This document shows positions 24,438 through 37,359 of a DNA stretch of 64,000 bases, one piece after another; the first letter of the stretch is position 1; each line of letters begins with the position of its first letter. The DNA is from Paludibacteraceae bacterium (GTDB lineage Bacteria; Bacteroidota; Bacteroidia; Bacteroidales; Paludibacteraceae), in contig JAFSMP010000034.1 of NCBI GenBank assembly GCA_017447875.1, positions 1 through 64,000 of the forward strand. The letters are read 5' to 3'. Made by a program: the position numbers and the translations under genes. The notes under the pieces were generated by a model. The model had not been told where the DNA came from. It saw only the letters and a list, made by a program, of their open reading frames with translations, and did no database searches.

Positions 24438-25895
24438 ATGAAAGATATTACGCACATACGGCTGTTTTTTCTTTATCTCACAGGACTGATTCTGATGTCC
24501 TGTGGAGGGCAGGGGGGTGCAGAAGAAGCATTGCTCCGGGAGTTAGATCGATGTATCGAGGAGCGTGCCGTCTATTATGCGCCGCGTGAGCATCAGGTGG
24601 ACTCATTGCAGGCGTTGCTTGCCGCACCGTGCTCTGCCGGTGAGCGTTTCGAGTTGTACGGCAGGCTGGTGGAGACCTACCGCTCCTACAATCTGGATTC
24701 GCAGCAGTACTACACGGAGCAACGTCTGATTTTGGCTCATACGCCGTTTGAGAAACAGGTCTCGCTACTCAATTATGCGGAGGTCCTGATGCGCAGCGGT
24801 ATGTACCATGAGACGATCCTGTATATGGATTCCGCCTTGCAGCGCCCGTTGGATCCGGTTTTGGAGCCGTATTACAGTCATCTGCGCCGTACGTTATACG
24901 GGCTGATGAAAGATTTTGCCATTACGGAGCGTGAGCGGCAGACATATTCTGCCATTACCCAGCATTACCGCGAGCAGATGATGGAGGTGCATCCGGCCGG
25001 TTCGTTCCTGCATGAGTTGGTGCGCGCGGATTATCTGTACGAACAGCATCTGTACGACAGCGCCTTGCAGGTGTTGGATACTTACGAGCAGGCGCACCGA
25101 GTGGAAGGGCAGTATGAAGAGCCGGTTTTTGCAGTCACACGTGCGCAGATATACCGCGCCATTGGCAACAGAGAAAAGGCAAAGCATTATCTGGCTATAT
25201 CCGCTATCGCGGACTTGCGTAACTCTATCCGCGAGTATATCGCATTGCGCGAATTGGCGGTGTTGCTGTACGAAGAAGGGGATATAGACCGTGCATTCCA
25301 TTATATGCAATGCGCAGCAGAGGACGCTATGTCCGGCAGCGCGCGTGTGCGTTCTATTGAAACGAGTATTCTCTATCCGGTGGTGGAAGAGGCACACCTT
25401 AAACTGATGCAAAAGCGGCAGTATTGGATGATAGCCATGATGGTCAGCGTGTTGGTTATAGCAGCCATGCTCATCATCTTCCTCGCCTATAGAAACCGCC
25501 AGCACCGTCAGTTGGCACTACTCAACAGCCGCTTGGCGCTTAGTAACGAAGCGTTGCGTCAGAGTAACCGCATCAAGACGGTCTATATCGGACGGTATAT
25601 GAAAATGACCACTCTCTCGGATTTTGACGATGCGTTCCTGGAACTGTTTCCGGATTTTGTGGCGCAGGTCAAGGACTTGTTGGTGCCGGAAGCCGAACTA
25701 CGCATCAAACCCCAAGAGCGGTTGAATACCGATTTGCGTGTATTAGCGCTCATTCATCTGGGAATCACCGACAGCCGTCAGATAGCGGATTTCTTGCGTT
25801 ATTCCCTCTCTACAATTTATAATTCTCGAACACGTATGCGTAATTGGGCGAAGGGTGATAGGGATGAATTTGAACAAAAAATAGCTGCTTTGTAA
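24438..25895 (+). CDS. DUF6377 membrane regulator of the glycan-utilisation locus
   Basis: A 485-residue protein. The N-terminal signal/lipobox-like sequence LTGLILMSCGG is followed by a TPR-like helical sensor region (about 30-315), a transmembrane helix (about 325-347, WMIAMMVSVLVIAAMLIIFL) and a short coiled coil. The C-terminal cytoplasmic domain contains LRVLALIHLGITDSRQIADF and ends in an HTH-like SLSTIYNSRTRMR. This layout suits Bacteroidota regulators next to susCD genes that sense an oligosaccharide in the periplasm and act on DNA. It sits just upstream of the SusC gene, same strand, and is the probable activator of this locus. Confidence 0.82.
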   Translation: MKDITHIRLFFLYLTGLILMSCGGQGGAEEALLRELDRCIEERAVYYAPREHQVDSLQALLAAPCSAGERFELYGRLVETYRSYNLDSQQYYTEQRLILAHTPFEKQVSLLNYAEVLMRSGMYHETILYMDSALQRPLDPVLEPYYSHLRRTLYGLMKDFAITERERQTYSAITQHYREQMMEVHPAGSFLHELVRADYLYEQHLYDSALQVLDTYEQAHRVEGQYEEPVFAVTRAQIYRAIGNREKAKHYLAISAIADLRNSIREYIALRELAVLLYEEGDIDRAFHYMQCAAEDAMSGSARVRSIETSILYPVVEEAHLKLMQKRQYWMIAMMVSVLVIAAMLIIFLAYRNRQHRQLALLNSRLALSNEALRQSNRIKTVYIGRYMKMTTLSDFDDAFLELFPDFVAQVKDLLVPEAELRIKPQERLNTDLRVLALIHLGITDSRQIADFLRYSLSTIYNSRTRMRNWAKGDRDEFEQKIAAL

Positions 25896-25902
25896 TTAAA
25901 TT

Positions 25903-26034
25903 GCACTACTTTTTTATACTACCTTATAAAAATGCATATTATTGAATTTCAGTAACATGCATTTTTGTATAGTTTACAAGCACTACTTTTTTAGATATGC
26001 CTGTTGTGTACTTGTATGAAAAGTAGTAACTTTG
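25903..26034 (+). promoter_or_regulatory. SusC upstream region: hairpin, direct repeats and promoter
   Basis: Two copies of GCACTACTTTTTTA (25903-25916 and 25980-25993) flank a hairpin with 10-bp arms AAAAATGCAT (25928-25937) and ATGCATTTTT (25957-25966), a possible terminator for the regulator gene. An inverted copy AAAAGTAGT (26019-26027) touches the -7 box TAACTTTG (26027-26034) of the SusC promoter. The repeats are candidate operators for the regulator encoded just upstream. Confidence 0.6.
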
Positions 26035-26065
26035 CAGCGCAAAATAAATTTTGTTTAACCCTAAA

Positions 26066-29053
26066 ATGTTCAGTATTGTGAATAAACTCTTTACTCCATT
26101 TTTGATTGCAATTATTGCCCTGTTGGTTGCAGCATTCCCTTTGAGTGCGCAAGTGACTGGTGTGATTGTGGATGAAACAGGAGAACCGATTATCGGTGCC
26201 AGTATTCTGGAGAAAGGTACGTCCAATGGTACGATTACCGATTTTGACGGTAATTTCACGTTGGAAGTAGCCGAAGGCGCTACGCTGGAGATCAGTTATG
26301 TGGGCTATGCTTCGCAATCTCTACCAGCTAAAGCCAACATGAATATTGTCCTCAAAGAGGATACGGAGGTGCTCGAAGAAGTGGTGGTAGTCGGTTACGG
26401 TGTGCAGAAGAAAAGCGACTTAACCGGTTCTATTTCCCAAGTGAGTGACAAAGACTTGCAGAAGACGCCTGCGCCCTCTATCGGTGCGGCGTTGGAAGGA
26501 CGCGCAGCCGGTCTGCAAGTGACGGGTTCCGGTGCGCCGGGTAGTAATGTGAGTCTGAATATCCGCGGTATAGGCTCTATCAACAACTCCCAGCCTCTTA
26601 TCGTCATCGACGGAGTACCGACCGATGTGCCGTTGAACATGATCAACATGGATGACGTGGCGAGTATCGACGTGCTCAAGGATGCTTCGGCAACGGCGAT
26701 TTACGGTAGCCGCGGTGCATACGGCGTAGTGATTATCACTACCAAGAAAGGAGACAACGAGAAGGGACATATATCTCTCAAAGGATCGTTTGGCTTTGAT
26801 CAAATCCAGCGCACGCTGCCTCTGCTCAACGCTTCGCAGTTCGCCTCGCTTCATAACGAGATGATGGCGGCAGCCGGTCAACCCCAATACGCGGCGTATG
26901 CGGATCCGACCCAATTGGGCCAGGGCACGGACTGGATGTCCGAGTTATGGCAGTTCGCCCCGACGCAGAATTACAGCCTCAGTTATTCCGGCGGTACACA
27001 GAAGTCCAATTTCTATGTGTCCGGTGCCTACTTTGACCAGAAAGGTATCATCAAAACCTCTGCCTACAAGCGTATCACGCTCCAGTTCAACCACGACACC
27101 CAGTTGCTCAACTGGCTGCGTTTCGGACACAAGCTCTCCCTGAACCATGATATCAAGTCTTCCGGTGAATACAATATACAGAATACCATGCGCGCATTGC
27201 CTACGCAGGCGATTAAGAATGAAGACGGTTCGTGGGCAGGACCGGAAGGCTTGGCGATGTACGTAGGCGATATCACGAACCCGATCGGTAAGATGAAGGA
27301 GAACACCAGTGTTACCAAGGGTTACAACCTCCTGGGTAATATCTATGCGGAGATTAAGCCGCTGGACTGGCTTATTTTCAAGACCACGTTCGGTATGCAG
27401 GTCATGTACTGGGACACGGAAGGCTGGTCACCGGCTTATGACTGGAAACCTATCGCGCAGCCTGAGAGTCAGGTCAGTCATTCGTTCGACAAGAGCATCA
27501 CATGGCTTTGGGACAATACCTTGTCTTTCGTTAAGACCTTCAAGGAGAAACATGCTTTCACAGCGATGATCGGTTCGTCTATGCAGGCGAATAACTACGA
27601 GTACATGAGCGGAGCGGTGCAGGGCTTCATCTCCGAAGAGGCACGCCAGCTCAGTAACGGTCTGCTGCAACCCACTTTGGGCGGTAACAAGTCCGATTGG
27701 TCGTTGCTCTCGTTCATGAGCCGTGTCACGTACGGATACGACAACCGCTATCTGATCACTGCTACTTTCCGTGCCGACGGTTCGAGTCGTTTCTCGAAGA
27801 AGAACCGTTGGGGCTATTTCCCATCCGTGGCATTAGCGTGGCGTATGAGCGAGGAGCATTGGTTCAATAAGACCTTCTGGCTCACGGACTTCAAGCTGCG
27901 TGCCGGATACGGTCTGACGGGTAATCAGGCATCGGTTGGCAATTACGCCTATGCGTCCCAGTTGCAGACGGTGCAGTACGTGTTCGGCGGTAAGCAGGCA
28001 GCCGGTTTGGCACCTTGGGTACTGCCTAACCCCAACGTGCGCTGGGAGACCGTGGAGCAGTACAATGTCGGTATGGATCTGGCGCTCTTTGATCAGCGCT
28101 TACATGCTACGATCGATGGTTATATCAAGAATACGAACGATATGCTCGTGCCGATGTCCGTACCTATCAGCAGCGGTTATTCGGACGAGGCAGTACCGAG
28201 CATCAATGCCGGTCGTATGCGGAACATGGGTATTGAGGTCAGCCTCAACAGTATGAATATCAAGAAGGCCAATTTCACATGGACGACCACTGTCAATTTT
28301 GCGTATAACCACAACCGCATCCTTTCGCTCAATGGCGATGTACCGATGTATTTCGACTGCAATATCCACGCGGTCGGTCATCCTGTAGCGGCTTTCTATG
28401 GTTATGTGACGGACGGTATCTTCCAATCGCAGGAGGAGGTGGATGCACATGCTATCCAGACCATCGGCAGTGACAAGTTCACTTCCACCCAGCCCGGTGA
28501 TATCCGCTTCAAGGACCTCAATAATGACGGTGTGATCAACGAGGAGGACCGCACTTACCTCGGTTCACCGACTCCTTCGTGGACCTTCTCCATGAACAAC
28601 CGCTTTGAGTTCTACGGTGTGGATGTGGAGATCTATCTCCAGGGAGCGGCAGGTAACAAGATCTATAACAGCAACCGTGCGACGCTGGAAGCGATGTCGG
28701 TAGCGCAGAACCAGATGACGACGGTGTTGGACCGTTGGCGTCCGGACTGCCCTTCGACCACGATGCCTCGTGCCGTGTTCTCTGATCCGAACAAGAACAA
28801 CCGCACCAGCGACCGTTTCTTGGAAAAAGGCGATTACCTGCGCTTGAAGAGCATCACGGTGGGTTATACGATTCCCAAGCATCTGACGCAGAAAGCGAAG
28901 ATGGACGAGGTGCGTTTCTCCGTCTCCGGACAGAACCTGTATACGATCACGCGTTATACGGGTCTCGATCCCGAGGTGGGTGGAAGCGGTATAGACGGCA
29001 ATGTCTATCCCCTCACGCGTAATTTTACATTCGGATTGAATATCATGTTCTAA
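26066..29053 (+). CDS. susC: SusC/RagA family TonB-linked outer-membrane transporter
   Basis: About 995 residues. Signal peptide about 1-29 (ending PLSAQ), then a CarboxypepD-reg-like domain (VTGVIVDETGEPIIGASI). Next is the SusC linker EEVVVVGYGVQKKSDLTGSI and a plug domain with SLNIRGIGSINNSQPLIVID and DASATAIYGSRGAYGVV, followed by a large beta barrel ending FTFGLNIMF. It imports oligosaccharides across the outer membrane with TonB energy and pairs with the SusD protein encoded next. I take the ATG at 26066; a TTG five codons upstream is in frame. Confidence 0.95.
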   Translation: MFSIVNKLFTPFLIAIIALLVAAFPLSAQVTGVIVDETGEPIIGASILEKGTSNGTITDFDGNFTLEVAEGATLEISYVGYASQSLPAKANMNIVLKEDTEVLEEVVVVGYGVQKKSDLTGSISQVSDKDLQKTPAPSIGAALEGRAAGLQVTGSGAPGSNVSLNIRGIGSINNSQPLIVIDGVPTDVPLNMINMDDVASIDVLKDASATAIYGSRGAYGVVIITTKKGDNEKGHISLKGSFGFDQIQRTLPLLNASQFASLHNEMMAAAGQPQYAAYADPTQLGQGTDWMSELWQFAPTQNYSLSYSGGTQKSNFYVSGAYFDQKGIIKTSAYKRITLQFNHDTQLLNWLRFGHKLSLNHDIKSSGEYNIQNTMRALPTQAIKNEDGSWAGPEGLAMYVGDITNPIGKMKENTSVTKGYNLLGNIYAEIKPLDWLIFKTTFGMQVMYWDTEGWSPAYDWKPIAQPESQVSHSFDKSITWLWDNTLSFVKTFKEKHAFTAMIGSSMQANNYEYMSGAVQGFISEEARQLSNGLLQPTLGGNKSDWSLLSFMSRVTYGYDNRYLITATFRADGSSRFSKKNRWGYFPSVALAWRMSEEHWFNKTFWLTDFKLRAGYGLTGNQASVGNYAYASQLQTVQYVFGGKQAAGLAPWVLPNPNVRWETVEQYNVGMDLALFDQRLHATIDGYIKNTNDMLVPMSVPISSGYSDEAVPSINAGRMRNMGIEVSLNSMNIKKANFTWTTTVNFAYNHNRILSLNGDVPMYFDCNIHAVGHPVAAFYGYVTDGIFQSQEEVDAHAIQTIGSDKFTSTQPGDIRFKDLNNDGVINEEDRTYLGSPTPSWTFSMNNRFEFYGVDVEIYLQGAAGNKIYNSNRATLEAMSVAQNQMTTVLDRWRPDCPSTTMPRAVFSDPNKNNRTSDRFLEKGDYLRLKSITVGYTIPKHLTQKAKMDEVRFSVSGQNLYTITRYTGLDPEVGGSGIDGNVYPLTRNFTFGLNIMF

Positions 29054-29069
29054 AGCAGGAGGATCAAGT

Positions 29070-30568
29070 ATGAATAAGAAATTTTCAATTTTCAATTTTC
29101 AATTGTTATCATTTTAATGATAACGTTCACTTCCTGCAATTTCCTTGAGCGCAAGCCTTGGGATTCGGTGGATACGACGAACGGGTTCATCACCGAAGCG
29201 GATGCGGTAGCAGCCGTCAATGCCTGCTATCAGCCGCTGCAGTGGCCCAAACTGTATAACATGCGTATATGGACGCTGGATATCATTGCCGGCGAGAGTG
29301 TGGTCGGTGCCGGTGGTGGTACGGACGGACTGGAGACGGTGGAGATGGCGAATTTTATTGCAACTTCGGATAATTTCGCAGCCCTTGATCTCTGGCGCGG
29401 ACCTGCCCCGGGTATCTTACGTTGCAATTTCGTGCTGGCGAACGTGCCGCAGATGGATATCGACAATGATATCAAGGCGCGTCTGTTAGGTGAGGCACAT
29501 TTCCTGCGTGCGCATTACTATTTTATATTAGTGCGCTTGTTCGGCGGTGTTCCGATGCCTACGGAGCCTCTGTCGGCAGATAGCCAGCTCAAGATGCGCC
29601 GTGCCTCGGTCAGTGAGATCTATGCCCTCATCACCGAGGACCTGAAACAGGCAATCTCGCTGCTTCCGCAACGCAGCAAGTACGGTAGCAAGGATATCGG
29701 TCGTGCTACGCAAGAGGCGGCGATGGCGGAGTTGGCACGCGTCTATATGACTTATGAACCGAATACGGCCAAGTACACCGAGGTGGTGCGCTTATGCGAG
29801 GAGATAGGTAAGATGGGTTACCAGTTAGCCGCTAACTATGCGGATAACTACAACCCTGCCAAGCAGAACGGAGTGGAGTCTATCTTCGAGGTGCAGTACT
29901 ACGGCAAGACCAATCAGGATTTCTGGTCGAATGAGAACCAGGCATCGTGGATAAGCACTTATCAGGGTCCGCGTAACTCGGGTATGGCTGCCGGTTGCTA
30001 CGGTTGGAACCAGCCTACGCCGGAGTTCGTCAGCCAGTACGAACCGGGTGACTTGCGCAAGGACAAGACCCTCTTCTATACCGGTTGTCCGACGTTCGAC
30101 GGCTATACCTACAGCGGCACATGGTCCACGACGGGCTATAACGTCCGTAAGTTCCTGCTCACCAAGGCGCAGTCGCCGGACTATAACACGAGTAACCAGA
30201 ACTGGATCGTCACCCGTTACGCGGATGTGCTGCTTATGAAGGCCGAGGCACTCAACGAGTTAGGCCGTACCAAAGAGGCGGAGGAACCGCTCTACCAAGT
30301 GCGCAAGCGTGCCGGACTGACCAGTCGTGCGCAGATAGAAGGACTGACGCAGCTCCAGATGCGGGAGAAGATCATCCATGAGCGCCGTATCGAATTGGCG
30401 TTTGAGGGACACCGGTGGTTCGATATGCTCCGTTATCCGGACAATTACGCCCTTACTTTCCTGCACTCCATCGGCAAGACCGCAGCCACTACCAAACATC
30501 TGCTGTTCCCCATTCCGATGCAGGAGATAGAAGCAAATGAGTTATTAACGCAAAACCCCGGATGGTAA
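29070..30568 (+). CDS. susD: SusD/RagB family nutrient-binding lipoprotein, signal peptide out of frame in this copy
   Basis: The mature protein is intact from 29117: NFLERKPWDSVDTTNGFITE, TPR-like SusD helices, and the late RIELAFEGHRWFDMLRYP. It forms the lid over SusC and binds the glycan at the surface. An AGGAGG sequence 8 bp before ATG 29070 marks the true start. From there, three ATTTTCA heptads lead to a stop at 29115-29117, where an ATG overlaps (TAATG). One additional 7-bp unit gives an unbroken lipoprotein signal, with SIVIILMITFTSC joined to NFLER. As sequenced, only a signal-less product could be made by re-initiation, so export is probably off. Confidence 0.88.
29081..29104 (+). 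repeat. ATTTTCA heptad array in the SusD signal peptide
   Basis: Three perfect ATTTTCA units followed by ATTG. It lies between codons 4 and 12 of the SusD start, where unit number sets the reading frame. Confidence 0.92.
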
Positions 30569-31694
30569 TGAAAATCTTAAATCTCAAATATCAAATTTCA
30601 AATATAGTGCTTGTGGCACTATGCGCGCTTCTCTTCTCGTCCTGTGAGAAGAAAGACGCTGCAGCGGAGGAATTGCCGCTGGAGTTGACACTCTCTACGG
30701 ACTCGGTGTATTGTCTGCCGGTCTATAAGGACCTGCCTGCACTCGAAATGGCGTGGACGGCGGGTTCTAATCACGGAACGGGTTCGGCGATCAGTTATAT
30801 CCTCGAGATGGACAAAGAGGGTAATAACTTCGCCGGAGGTCTCCAATGGAAGATAGGTCGTACGGCGGATCGTACGATGGTGTTCGGTCACAAGCAACTG
30901 GCGGACACGCTGGCACTTACGTTCCCTACCGACCCCGAAGATACGTACCAGACCTTCGAATGGCGAGTACGCGCCAAAGTAATGCAAACCGGCGAAGAAC
31001 AGGTGTCTCCGGTGGTGAAGGTGAAGATAGCATGGAACGTGACCATGTTAACCGCTCTCTATCTGGTAGGTGACGCAACGCCTAACGGATGGAGCCTCGA
31101 CCGCGCCACACCGATGGTGATCGACATGACGCAGATGAGCCGTTTCTATTGGACCGGCAAACTGAACAAAGGTGAGTTCAAACTGCTCACTACGGACTCT
31201 GCATGGTTGCCGTGCTACGTGGGTGACCTCACGGATGCGACCAAGATGGTTTATCGCCCGACGGAAGCATCGTATACGGATAATAAATGGCTCATCGACA
31301 AGGGCGGTAACTACCGTATCGAAGCCGATGTGAAAGCTTTGACGATCTCTGTCACCTATCTTGGCGGCGAGATGTACAGCCATATGTACATGATCGGTGA
31401 CGCTACGCCGGGCGGCTGGAGTTGGGATAACATCACGGAGATGCAGCATCCCGAGACCGATATCTTCACCTGGGAAGGTAACCTCAGCGCAGGACAGATC
31501 AAGTTCCCCACGGAGTTGAAGTCCGACTGGTCGGGTGAGATGCTCTATGCTCCGACACCGGACTGCGCACCGACGACCAACGGTACGTTTGAGGCACGTG
31601 TTGGCGGAGCTGATAATAAATGGCTCATCTCCACCCCCGGTGAGTACCAGATACGAATCAACATTAATGACACGACTATATCATTTGTTAAATT

Positions 31695-31698
<4 letters not shown>
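30568..31698 (+). CDS. SusE/SusF-like starch-binding outer-membrane lipoprotein
   Basis: About 376 residues. The lipoprotein signal ends in LLFSSC. A SusE-type N-domain (about 25-155) is followed by two SusF/CBM-like modules, each with YLVGDATPNGW- or YMIGDATPGGW-type starts and Trp/Asn-rich binding faces (residues about 160-260 and 262-376). It binds alpha-glucan at the cell surface and helps capture substrate for SusCD. The ATG at 30568 overlaps the susD stop (TAATG); an ATG two codons earlier is also in frame. Its signal peptide is also built on a heptad array, here in frame. It overlaps the GH66 start (ATGA). Confidence 0.85.
30575..30602 (+). repeat. Degenerate heptad array in the SusE-like signal peptide
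   Basis: Units TCTTAAA, TCTCAAA, TATCAAA and TTTCAAA within codons 3-12. The present copy number keeps the lipoprotein signal in frame. Confidence 0.8.
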
Positions 31699-35701
<4,003 letters not shown>

Positions 35702-35746
35702 AACGATAATTAACCCTTTTATTAACCATTTAAAAATCAATGTCTT

Positions 35747-36583
35747 ATGAAAAAGATTTACACTTTATGCGCTGCACTGATGGCTGTATGCAGCCTCTCT
35801 GCTAAAACGGTTTATCTGAACACCGCCAGTTCCAACTGGGCTGATGCCAATGCCATCACGTTCATCCATGCATGGGGTGGCGAAGTGACAACCACTAATG
35901 TGCAAATGCAGCCGGTTGCAGAAGGCTCGGCTGTCTTGAGCGCTCAGATCGATGACAACAACACTTCTATCGTTTTCGTTCGAATGGCTCCGGACAGCAC
36001 GGCGATCAATTGGGACAACAACTGGGGCAAAACGGGTGACCAGGAGATTCCTACCGATAAGAACCAATTCACGCCGGTGGGTTGGGCAGAAGGTGCAGCT
36101 TACGGCCTTTGGGGCACCTATGGTCAGCTTCCTACGGTTGCGCTTGTAGGCAATTATGCAGAGAACATGTGGGGTGCTAATGCCACCAACACCATGACCC
36201 CTGCTAATGACGGCCTTACCGCTGCCGTAACGCTCGCTTTGGCAGCAGGCTCCTATGAGATCAAAGTGTGGGTGGACGGCTATTATATGAGCCTGAACGG
36301 CGAAGGTGAGACCCTCTATGGCATCTCTCGCGATTGGAACCATGCAGATCATGTGGACCTGGTCAATAACGGCCGAAACTTCCAACTGACCACTGATGTA
36401 GCTGGTGACTACACCTTCACGTGGAACTATGCAAGTCTGGACTTGGTCGTTACGTTCCCGACGGCAGCAGGCATCGAAAATACCAATGCCAACACCAAAG
36501 CCGTTAAGCGCATCGTGAACGGTCAACTCGTTATCACACGCGATGGTAAGAACTACAACGCCATCGGTGCAGAGATGAAATAA
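35747..36583 (+). CDS. Secreted glucan-binding-like protein with shared C-terminal tail
   Basis: A 278-residue protein with signal peptide MKKIYTLCAALMAVCSLSA. Two beta-sandwich-like parts follow (about 20-115 and 125-240), the second ending VAGDYTFTWNYASLDLVVTFP, the same pattern as in the 1935-residue protein downstream. The C-terminal tail VKRIVNGQLVITRDGKNYNA closely matches the tail of that protein, suggesting a common sorting or anchoring signal. Last gene of the dextran locus; probably a surface or secreted glucan-binding protein, an inference from context. Confidence 0.65.
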   Translation: MKKIYTLCAALMAVCSLSAKTVYLNTASSNWADANAITFIHAWGGEVTTTNVQMQPVAEGSAVLSAQIDDNNTSIVFVRMAPDSTAINWDNNWGKTGDQEIPTDKNQFTPVGWAEGAAYGLWGTYGQLPTVALVGNYAENMWGANATNTMTPANDGLTAAVTLALAAGSYEIKVWVDGYYMSLNGEGETLYGISRDWNHADHVDLVNNGRNFQLTTDVAGDYTFTWNYASLDLVVTFPTAAGIENTNANTKAVKRIVNGQLVITRDGKNYNAIGAEMK

Positions 36584-36587
36584 TCTT

Positions 36588-36640
36588 TTAGGGCTTTTGC
36601 CCTATACCAGCCTTGCGGCGTTGGCTCGCCGCAGGGTTAC
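36588..36640 (+). terminator. Tandem hairpins ending the glycan locus
   Basis: AGGGC/GCCCT around TTTT (36588-36602), then a 10-bp stem CCTTGCGGCG/CGCCGCAGGG (about 36611-36636). No long U tract follows the second stem, so termination efficiency is uncertain. Confidence 0.55.
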
Positions 36641-36688
36641 TAACGAGATCTTTGACATATTGGATTTACCGAAAAAAATGCAAAAATA

Positions 36689-36720
36689 TTTGCATATATA
36701 AAAAAATTGTTGTACCTTTG
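36689..36720 (+). promoter_or_regulatory. Promoter of the toxin-antitoxin operon
   Basis: -33 box TTTGCATATATA (36689-36700) and -7 box TACCTTTG (36713-36720). A strong AGGAGG sequence (about 36737) precedes the antitoxin ATG at 36748, which is unusual among genes in this window. Confidence 0.75.
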
Positions 36721-36747
36721 CAGCGGATTTTAAAAAAGGAGGTATTT

Positions 36748-36993
36748 ATGACTGCTTTACAACTAAATGCGGAACTGTATCGGAATCTTGGTATTATAGC
36801 CGAGAATGAGACTATGTTTGAGAAAGTAGTCAAGTACGTGCGCAATCTGGCGAAGAAGATACAGGAGGATCCTACTTGTATGACCAAGGAGGAGTATTTT
36901 CGTCGGCTTGACGAAGCAGAGAAGGGGCCGACGTACCGAATGTTACCTAATGAAACGATGGATGAAATGCTAACACGTTTAGGCTATGTATAA
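36748..36993 (+). CDS. Type II antitoxin, partner of YoeB
   Basis: An 81-residue acidic, helical protein (MTALQLNAELYRNLGIIAEN ... TKEEYFRRLDEAEKGP ... LPNETMDEMLTRLGYV), typical of Bacteroidota antitoxins encoded before YoeB/Txe toxins. It should bind the operator and neutralise the toxin. The ATG at 36748 follows a good ribosome-binding site; the longer open frame upstream crosses the promoter and is rejected. It overlaps the toxin gene by 8 bp, the usual arrangement. Confidence 0.8.
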   Translation: MTALQLNAELYRNLGIIAENETMFEKVVKYVRNLAKKIQEDPTCMTKEEYFRRLDEAEKGPTYRMLPNETMDEMLTRLGYV

Positions 36994-37258
36994 TATAGGC
37001 TACAAAGATCAAGCATTGTTAGACATCGCTAAACTCAAAAAGGACGAACCTACTGCTTATAAGAAGGTCGTGTCCTTTATAGAAGAACTCAAACAACATC
37101 CCAAAACAGGCACGGGTCATCCCGAACCATTGAAAGGAAAACCGGAGGGTAGATGGTCAAGGCAGATTAATAAAAAGCATCGACTTGTTTATCGGATCTT
37201 TGAAAAGGAAGTGATAGTGCTGGTGATTTCTTCCTATGGTCATTATGATGACAAATAA
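36986..37258 (+). CDS. yoeB: YoeB/Txe family mRNA interferase toxin
   Basis: A 90-residue RelE-fold endoribonuclease that cuts mRNA in the ribosomal A site. The family pattern is clear: LKKDEPTAYKKVVSFIEEL, GTGHPEPLKGKPEGRWSRQI, KHRLVYRI and the C-terminal active-site segment SSYGHYDDK with the conserved His-Tyr pair. The catalytic Glu/Arg/His set appears present, so it is probably active. It is followed by a strong terminator. Confidence 0.92.
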   Translation: MYNIGYKDQALLDIAKLKKDEPTAYKKVVSFIEELKQHPKTGTGHPEPLKGKPEGRWSRQINKKHRLVYRIFEKEVIVLVISSYGHYDDK

Positions 37259-37284
37259 GTAATTTTATCAATTGATATTTTAGC

Positions 37285-37322
37285 AAAAGCGGTAAATCCA
37301 ATAGGCGGGTTTACCGCTTTTT
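37285..37322 (+). terminator. Rho-independent terminator after yoeB
   Basis: Stem AAAAGCGGTAAA (37285-37296) with TTTACCGCTTTT (37310-37321), followed by T residues. It separates the toxin-antitoxin operon from the large secreted protein gene. Confidence 0.85.
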
Positions 37323-37359
37323 GTGTATACAACGAACGAAAATTAAAATATAAAATAAT

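Noticed and set aside
24184..24438. 84-codon minus-strand frame ending in KQMKKKKIS
   Set aside because: Overlaps the regulator promoter and an A-rich tract; no promoter or homology on that strand.
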